NCBI RefSeq assembly: GCF_013141695.1
Contig: NZ_WHNY01000040.1
Coordinates: 186,001 to 250,000, forward strand
DNA from: Paenibacillus plantarum
GTDB taxonomy: Bacteria; Bacillota; Bacilli; Paenibacillales; NBRC-103111
Direction: 5' to 3'
DNA length: 64,000 nt
The notes under the pieces are model-generated. The model worked only from the letters and a program-made list of their open reading frames with translations. It had not been told where the DNA came from and searched no databases. The stretch's first letter is position 1. Each line of letters begins with the position of its first letter. This document shows positions 58,479-64,000 of the stretch, piece after piece. A program made the position numbers and the translations under genes.

Positions 58479-59666
58479 TTACTCCGCTGCATGCACTTGA
58501 AAAACGCCTGCCGCTCCCATACCGCCGCCGATACACATCGACACGACGCCGTACCCTCCGCCTCGGCGCTGCAGCTCGTAGATCAAACTAGTTGAAAGCT
58601 TTGCGCCCGTGCATCCAAGCGGATGACCTAAGGCAATGGCACCGCCATTGACATTCACTTTCTCTTCATCTATCCCAAGCTCTCGCACGATATGAATGCA
58701 CTGCGAAGCAAAGGCCTCATTAATCTCAAAGAGATCGACTTGATCTTGGGAAATACCCGCCATCTTCAGCGCTTTCGGAATCGCTTTGACGGGGCCAACC
58801 CCCATAATTTCCGGCTCCACACCGGAAAGCGCAAAGGACAGAAACGTCGCCATCGGCTTCAGCCCGAGCGCTTCCGCGCGCTCTCGGCTCATCAGCACGG
58901 CCGCCGCTGCGCCGTCCGACGTCTGTGACGCGTTGCCCGCCGTCACAGAGCCCCCCAAGCTGAACGCAGGCTTCAGCTTGCTAAGCCCTTCCACGGATGT
59001 ATCGGGGCGAACGCCCTCATCCGTGGCGAACAGGTACGAGCGAACGAAGGCTTTGCCTCGTTCGTCAACTCCCTTCACGCTCGTGCTCACCGGCACGATC
59101 TCATCCGTGAAGCGGCCTGCTGCGATGGCCGCCGCTGCCTTCTGATGGCTGCGCGTCGCGAAGCCATCCTGCGCTTCGCGCGAGATGCCGAACCGCGAAG
59201 CGACGGCTTCGGCCGTATGCCCCATGCCCATATACACCTCGGGCATGGTCTCGACCAGCCGCGGATGCGGCGAGAGCTTGAAGCCCGTCATCGGGACGTG
59301 GCTCATGCTCTCCACGCCTCCGGCGATGATCACCTCGGCGTGGCCGAGCATAATGCGCTCCGCCGCATAAGCGATGGCTTGCAAGCCGGAGGAACAGAAG
59401 CGATTGACCGTGATCGCTGGCACGGTCACGGGAAAGCCCGCATAGAGCGACATTGTGCGGGCGAAGTTCAGCCCTTGCTCGCCTTCGGGCATCGCGCACC
59501 CGATGATGATGTCCTCGACATCACCTTTGTCGAGACCAGGCACTCGCCGTACAGCTTCTTCGAGTACGGCTTTGCCAAGATCTTCCGCGCGGGTTTGCGC
59601 GAAACTCCCCTTTTTCGCACGCCCTACGGCGGTGCGTGTTATGGATACAATGACGGCTTCCTTCAT
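58479..59666 (-). CDS. fadA: Acetyl-CoA C-acyltransferase (3-ketoacyl-CoA thiolase)
   Basis: A 395-aa thiolase; ATG 59666 (MKEAVIVSITRTAVGRAKKG) has GAGGTG 7 nt upstream, while the GTG at 59675 sits on the RBS. The nucleophilic Cys is in NRFCSSGLQA, the His in GGAIALGHPLGCTGAK and the second Cys in MCIGGGMGAAG. It cleaves 3-ketoacyl-CoA to acetyl-CoA and a shortened acyl-CoA. The interior (about 58850-59500) is visibly GC-richer than neighbours. The fadN gene lies about 316 bp upstream, beyond a repeat element. Confidence 0.95.
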   Translation of the reverse strand: MKEAVIVSITRTAVGRAKKGSFAQTRAEDLGKAVLEEAVRRVPGLDKGDVEDIIIGCAMPEGEQGLNFARTMSLYAGFPVTVPAITVNRFCSSGLQAIAYAAERIMLGHAEVIIAGGVESMSHVPMTGFKLSPHPRLVETMPEVYMGMGHTAEAVASRFGISREAQDGFATRSHQKAAAAIAAGRFTDEIVPVSTSVKGVDERGKAFVRSYLFATDEGVRPDTSVEGLSKLKPAFSLGGSVTAGNASQTSDGAAAAVLMSRERAEALGLKPMATFLSFALSGVEPEIMGVGPVKAIPKALKMAGISQDQVDLFEINEAFASQCIHIVRELGIDEEKVNVNGGAIALGHPLGCTGAKLSTSLIYELQRRGGGYGVVSMCIGGGMGAAGVFQVHAAE

Positions 59667-59765
59667 CGAACTCACCTCATTAGGTATAGTTGGGTATTAT
59701 TTAAGTGAATCTCTTGCGCTTCTTGCGGTACAACGTATGCTCTCAGCCTCTCCCAAGCCCCGTAA

Positions 59766-59942
59766 GGGAACGAGAGTGCGCTATTTCAGCGAAATCTGCT
59801 CATTTTGACGCGAAAGGGATCGTAGGTACGCTATTTACTCGAAATGATGGCCAAATTCTCGTTTTTTGAACAAATAGTGCACCGACGTTCCCCTTCTTCA
59901 CGAAATGGGAGTAAAAGGAATAATTAGCGTCTCTATGTTCCC
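59766..59942. repeat. Mirrored 50-bp-unit repeat between fadN and fadA
   Basis: Two plus-strand copies (59766-59786, 59816-59836) and two minus-strand copies (59872-59892, 59922-59942) share the core GGGAACGTAGGTGCGCTA followed by TTT. Spacing is exactly 50 bp within each pair, and the pairs face each other, so the 177-bp element can fold into a long hairpin. No gene is seen in the surrounding 59667-59982 gap. Confidence 0.88.
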
Positions 59943-59982
59943 CTTCGGAGTTATGTGTTAGGGATTAGTCACCTTAAATCCA

Positions 59983-62376
59983 CTAATTCCTCAAAGCCTT
60001 CCCCTTCGACAACATATACTGCATCCGCTGCTGCGTCTTGATCTCACCGCATAAGCTCAAAAACGCCTCACGCTCCAAATCCAGCATATATTGCTCCGTC
60101 ACCATAGTCCCCGCAGGTACATTGCCACCCGCTAACACATGCGCCAGTTTATTTGCAATCAGTTGGTCATGCGCACTAATGTAGCCGCCTTTCAGCATGG
60201 AGTACGCACCAACCTGCATAACCGCCTTCCCGTTCTCGCCGACGACACGTATTTTCTCAATCGCTGGAGGTGTATATCCTGCTGCGTCCATCCTTAGAAC
60301 CGCTTGCTTCGCTTCATAAATCCGATGATCCGGATTGACAACGACGGAATCTTGCGCTCGCATATACCCGAGACGTTTCGTATCATGACCGCTTGTGGAC
60401 ACTTTCGCCATAGCCACCGTCTCGAACGCTGCATTGATCCAAGGTTGCAGATCGACCTCCGGATCTCTTACTTGTTGACTGGCCAGCAGCGCTAACTCTT
60501 TGCAGCCGCCTCCCGCTGGGATAAGTCCAACGCCTGTCTCAACAAGGCCATAATACGTCTCCGCCGAGAAAATCGTTTGATCCGCTGGCATACAGGCCTC
60601 CACGCCACCACCGAGCGTCATTTTATGTGGAGCAGCGACAACCGGTTTATCCAGTCTTTTCAGCTTCAGCATCGCGTTCTGGAATAACCGAATGATGCCA
60701 TCCACTTCATCCCATTCGCCGTCTTGAGCTTCCATCAACAGGAGCATCAGATTAGCGCCAACACAGAAGTTTTTACCTTCATTAGCTACAACCAGCCCCC
60801 GATAATTACTACGTACCTCATCAACACTTTGCTGAATCATCGTGAGAATATCGGCTCCGATTGCGTTATTCGGGGAGTTGAACTCCAGGCAAGCAACGTC
60901 ATCACCAATATCAATTAAACTAGCTCCGCTGTTCGAGCGGATGACTTTGTTTTGCTGTTTAAGAGACGCCAGCGAAATGATTTCTGACCGTGATTCCACC
61001 TCGCGAAGCTCCTGGTTCAAGATTGCGAAGGTTCGACCCTCTTTCCGCTCATAGAAACTGTCATGACCCGCGTCAATCCACGCTTTCACCCACTCAGGCA
61101 CAGCACTGCCTTCTGCTTCCATGCGTTCCACAGATCGTTTCAACCCAATCGCGTCCCACGTTTCAAAAGGACCCAACTCCCAGTTAAAGCCCCACTTGAG
61201 CGCATTATCGATGTCCACAATGTTATCCGCGATTTCGTCGCGTTTCTCCGCAGCATACAGCAGAACTGGCTTCAAAATGTTCCACGCCAACTCCGAATAC
61301 CGATCCTTCGTACCTAGCAAGGCTTTCAGTTTCCCGACAGTCCCCTTTGCCTGTTTCGCAGCCTCCAAGGATGCTGAGCTTATTTTACGGCCTGCCACGT
61401 AGGCCATTGTCTCTAAATTCAATGCCTGAATTTCCTTGCCTTCCGCTGTTTTCACCTTTTTATAAAAGCCTTGACCTTGTTTCTCACCAATCCAGCCTTT
61501 AGCTACCATCTCTTTCAAAATAGCAGGGGTATCGAAGACATCCTTCTCTACGGGATCCGTCACGAGATCAAACACATTGTTCGCCACATGTACGAATGTA
61601 TCGAGACCAACAAGGTCCAGCGTGCGAAATGTCGCGCTTTTCGGCCTGCCCATGGCAGGTCCTGTCACCGCATCTACTTCTTCAACCGTATAACCTTTGG
61701 CTAGCATTTCTCGTAAAGTAATCAGCAAACCGTAAGTACCAATCCGATTACTTATAAAATTAGGTGTATCTTTCGCCTGCACAACGCCTTTACCAAGCTT
61801 CTTCTCACAAAAATCACTCATACTCGCGATAATGGCTGGATCCGACTGCTCACTCGGAATAACTTCCAATAATTTCATGTACCGCGGAGGATTAAAGAAA
61901 TGAGTTCCTAGGAAATGTTTCTTGAATGCTTCCCTAGCGTTCTCCACCATGGCATTTATGGAAATCCCTGATGTATTCGACGAAACGATCGTACCGGGCT
62001 TCCACACCTTTTCAATCCGAGCGATAAGCTCTTGTTTCGCCTGTAGATTTTCGATAATGACTTCGACAATCCAATCCACTTGGCTCAGTTTCGCCAAATC
62101 ATCTTCAATATTCCCCGGTGTGATGCGTGAGGCAAAAGTTTCACTATACAAGGGTGCTGGGTTTGTCTTTCCGAGCTTCTCCAAGGCACTTACCGCAAAA
62201 CGATTCCGCACTTTAGGATGATCGAGTGTAAGCCCTGCTGCTTCCTCTTGGGATGTTAACTGTTCAGGCACACGATCGAGCAATAAAACAGGGATACCTA
62301 CATTGGCCAAATGCGCAGCAATACCGGAACCCATTACACCCGAACCGATTACCGCTGCCGTACGAATAGTTGTCAT
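59983..62376 (-). CDS. fadN: Bifunctional 3-hydroxyacyl-CoA dehydrogenase / enoyl-CoA hydratase
   Basis: A 797-aa protein with the domain order of B. subtilis FadN (YusL): N-terminal NAD-binding 3-hydroxyacyl-CoA dehydrogenase (GSGVMGSGIAAHLANVGIPV, about 11-30; catalytic region GTHFFNPPRYMKLLEV) and C-terminal enoyl-CoA hydratase-like domain (about 490-700; VVAAPHKMTLGGGVEACMPA). It hydrates and oxidises enoyl-CoA. AAGGAG precedes the ATG. It lies between the FadF-type gene and fadA. Confidence 0.95.
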   Translation of the reverse strand: MTTIRTAAVIGSGVMGSGIAAHLANVGIPVLLLDRVPEQLTSQEEAAGLTLDHPKVRNRFAVSALEKLGKTNPAPLYSETFASRITPGNIEDDLAKLSQVDWIVEVIIENLQAKQELIARIEKVWKPGTIVSSNTSGISINAMVENAREAFKKHFLGTHFFNPPRYMKLLEVIPSEQSDPAIIASMSDFCEKKLGKGVVQAKDTPNFISNRIGTYGLLITLREMLAKGYTVEEVDAVTGPAMGRPKSATFRTLDLVGLDTFVHVANNVFDLVTDPVEKDVFDTPAILKEMVAKGWIGEKQGQGFYKKVKTAEGKEIQALNLETMAYVAGRKISSASLEAAKQAKGTVGKLKALLGTKDRYSELAWNILKPVLLYAAEKRDEIADNIVDIDNALKWGFNWELGPFETWDAIGLKRSVERMEAEGSAVPEWVKAWIDAGHDSFYERKEGRTFAILNQELREVESRSEIISLASLKQQNKVIRSNSGASLIDIGDDVACLEFNSPNNAIGADILTMIQQSVDEVRSNYRGLVVANEGKNFCVGANLMLLLMEAQDGEWDEVDGIIRLFQNAMLKLKRLDKPVVAAPHKMTLGGGVEACMPADQTIFSAETYYGLVETGVGLIPAGGGCKELALLASQQVRDPEVDLQPWINAAFETVAMAKVSTSGHDTKRLGYMRAQDSVVVNPDHRIYEAKQAVLRMDAAGYTPPAIEKIRVVGENGKAVMQVGAYSMLKGGYISAHDQLIANKLAHVLAGGNVPAGTMVTEQYMLDLEREAFLSLCGEIKTQQRMQYMLSKGKALRN

Positions 62377-62389
62377 GAGATCATCTCCT

Positions 62390-62484
62390 TAAAGTTTTCG
62401 TTAGAAAACTAACTTCGAAAGCATCACTTAAGTTTTTCGATAGAAAAACTAACATCGTAAGCACTACTTTAGTTTTTCGATAGA
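62390..62484 (-). repeat. Iterated hairpins derived from the 3' end of the FadF-type gene
   Basis: Three copies of about 38-40 bp start at 62393, 62431 and 62471; the last includes the stop codon of the oxidoreductase gene. Each has AGTTTTTC-GATA-GAAAAACT-type inverted arms. The tandem copies appear to have arisen by duplication of the gene end and could form successive hairpins between the two cistrons. Confidence 0.75.
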
Positions 62485-64000
62485 CCAAACACCGATTGTG
62501 CCAGAATTTCCGCAATATCCCGTGCTTTTACCTTCTCTTCTACTTCCTTCAGCTTCGTGCCATCCTCCACCATCGTCAAACAATAAGGACACGCCGAGGA
62601 GATCACCGTTGGTTTGACACTCAGAAGCTGCTCCGTACGCGCCACATTCACACGAGTACCCGCAGTTTCCTCCATCCACATCATGCCTCCGCCCGCTCCA
62701 CAGCACATGCTGTTCTCACGAGAACGCGCTTGTTCTACAAGTTCCACGCCAGGAATCGCCCGCAACACGTTACGGGGCTCTTCATACACCTCGTTATAAC
62801 GACCTAAGTAACAAGAATCGTGGTACGTTATGCGTTCATTGACTTCATATTGCGGTGTCAAACGCCCATCTTTCACCCATAAATCCAGCAATTCTGTATG
62901 ATGAAAAACCTCGGCAGTTAAGCCAAATTCGGGATACTCATTTTTGAACGTGTGATACGTATGCGGGCACGTCGTGACGATCTTCTTTACCTTATACTTT
63001 TGAAACGTAGCGATATTGTCCGCACACAGCTGTTGAAACAAGAATTCATTCCCCATCCGACGCGGTGTGTCACCTGAATTTTTCTCCTCATTTCCTAATA
63101 TGGCAAAAGAGATACCAGCCTCCTTCATTAATTTCACGAATGCATGCGTGATTTTGCGACTGCGATTATCATAAGCACCCATCGAGCCCAAAAAGAACAA
63201 ATACTCGAAGGTTGGATTTTCCTTTACAGTTCGCACTTGAAGTTCGTCTTCCGGGTCCACCTCTTTGACCCATTTCACTCGATCATTGCGGGAAATTCCC
63301 CAAGGATTGCCTTGTCTTTCGATATTTTGAAGCGCGCGTTGACCATCATGAGGCATACTGCCTTGCGTCAGCACTAAGTGCCTGCGCATATCAATGATTT
63401 TATCCACATGGTCATTCGCAACGGGACATTGATCTTCACAGTTTCGACAGGTTGTACAAGCCCACAGCTCTTCCTCGGTAATTACACCTCCGATGAGTTC
63501 TACTTCGAGTGCGTTCCCCTGCGATTCTGGCGCAAACACCATGGCAGGTACCCAAGGGGACTTCGAAGTAATGGCAGCACCTTTCTCTGTCAAATGATCG
63601 CGCAGTTTCGTAATGAGGTGCATCGGTGAAAGCAGCTTGCCTGTCGTATTAGCGGGACACACGCTCGTACAACGACCACATTCCACACAGGAGTAGAAAT
63701 CCAGCATCTGCTTTTGCGTAAAATCCTCAATCTTGCCAACACCGAATGTCTCAGCGTCTTCATCCTCTAAATTCAGGGATGTCAGCTTACCTGTTGGCTC
63801 CGTACGTCGCAGCAAGATGTTTATCGGAGCGGTAATAATGTGAAAATGCTTGGACTGCGGTACATAGATAAGGAAAGATAACAGAATCAACAAGTGCATC
63901 CACCAGCCTGCATAGAAGCCCACCGTCGCCGCTGATGTTGAGATCCCATCGAATAAGGCAGCCCAAACGGATGTCAGCGGAGCGAAACCTGAAGCTGGAA
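62469..64000 (-). CDS. fadF: FadF-type iron-sulfur oxidoreductase, 5' end beyond the window
   Basis: The frame is open to the window edge; 510 codons are present. Visible parts are the last membrane helices (WWMHLLILLSFLIYVP, the nitrate-reductase-gamma-like region), a 4Fe-4S domain with two clusters (CVECGRCTSVCPAN and CTTCRNCEDQCPV), and two CCG domains of the heterodisulfide-reductase type (VTTCPHTYHTF and SMCCGAGGGMMW). It resembles B. subtilis FadF (YwjF), thought to take electrons from acyl-CoA dehydrogenase through ETF to menaquinone. An internal GTG at 63923 is not the real start because the frame continues upstream. Confidence 0.92.
   Translation of the reverse strand, partial: PASGFAPLTSVWAALFDGISTSAATVGFYAGWWMHLLILLSFLIYVPQSKHFHIITAPINILLRRTEPTGKLTSLNLEDEDAETFGVGKIEDFTQKQMLDFYSCVECGRCTSVCPANTTGKLLSPMHLITKLRDHLTEKGAAITSKSPWVPAMVFAPESQGNALEVELIGGVITEEELWACTTCRNCEDQCPVANDHVDKIIDMRRHLVLTQGSMPHDGQRALQNIERQGNPWGISRNDRVKWVKEVDPEDELQVRTVKENPTFEYLFFLGSMGAYDNRSRKITHAFVKLMKEAGISFAILGNEEKNSGDTPRRMGNEFLFQQLCADNIATFQKYKVKKIVTTCPHTYHTFKNEYPEFGLTAEVFHHTELLDLWVKDGRLTPQYEVNERITYHDSCYLGRYNEVYEEPRNVLRAIPGVELVEQARSRENSMCCGAGGGMMWMEETAGTRVNVARTEQLLSVKPTVISSACPYCLTMVEDGTKLKEVEEKVKARDIAEILAQSVFGLSKN

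Noticed and set aside
59145..59708. A 187-codon plus-strand ORF
   Set aside because: It is antisense to fadA in its GC-rich part; it shows no protein family features.

Overview
The window looks like a chromosomal segment of a spore-forming, low-to-mid GC Bacillota, most probably Paenibacillus or a close relative in Paenibacillaceae. This rests on strong GGAGG ribosome binding sites with frequent GTG/TTG starts, a QoxABCD-type menaquinol oxidase, bacillithiol-linked genes (a BshB2-like deacetylase and YtxJ), HelD, a B. subtilis-like fad gene set, and arrays of short intergenic repeats. I see no rRNA, tRNA, insertion sequence, prophage or CRISPR array.

Layout. 1-1003: partial thiamine-precursor lipoprotein gene behind a TPP riboswitch with its own terminator. 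1080-9432: one leftward operon of about 8 kb, made of a Nup/YufNOPQ-like ABC importer, two paralogous biuret-hydrolase-like cysteine hydrolases around a cupin, and a PucR regulator. The importer's lipoprotein gene is split by a one-base frameshift. 9672-15568: a VOC protein, a patatin, a 46-aa small gene, a lipoprotein / histidine kinase / HD-GYP response regulator operon, and a Gln/Ala-rich small protein. 15.65-16.04 kb: a tandem array of about 60-bp units.

16.1-31 kb is mostly housekeeping: udk, an MFS exporter, an M29 aminopeptidase, a TPR-containing L,D-transpeptidase, qoxABCD, an MBL hydrolase with a perfect sigma-A promoter, CutC and a deoxynucleoside kinase. 31-43.7 kb: a multi-PAS kinase, a zinc phospholipase C-like protein, ung, topB, small DUF genes, a PIG-L deacetylase, a glutathione peroxidase, helD and a tandem DegV pair. 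43.96-45.16 kb: an AT-rich two-gene unit of secreted proteins that I do not recognise from any described system. It is the best candidate for something new. 45.2-51.8 kb: SDR, hemolysin III, GDSL, M20, MFS, EamA and YtxJ genes.

52.6-64 kb: a fatty-acid beta-oxidation block read leftward (FadF, FadN, FadA, FadE, acyl-CoA ligase, PaaI thioesterase), followed by a second PucR regulator. Together these genes would activate, oxidise and re-reduce acyl-CoAs and pass the electrons to quinone.

The most unusual non-coding structures are three intergenic elements built from units spaced about 51 bp apart (37.4, 52.3 and 59.8 kb). Two of them are mirrored (two units facing two inverted units), and one of these lies inside the fad cluster. 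There are also a G-quadruplex-prone 46-bp tandem repeat at 52.07 kb and a possible micro-gene with promoter, RBS and terminator at 30.35-30.49 kb.
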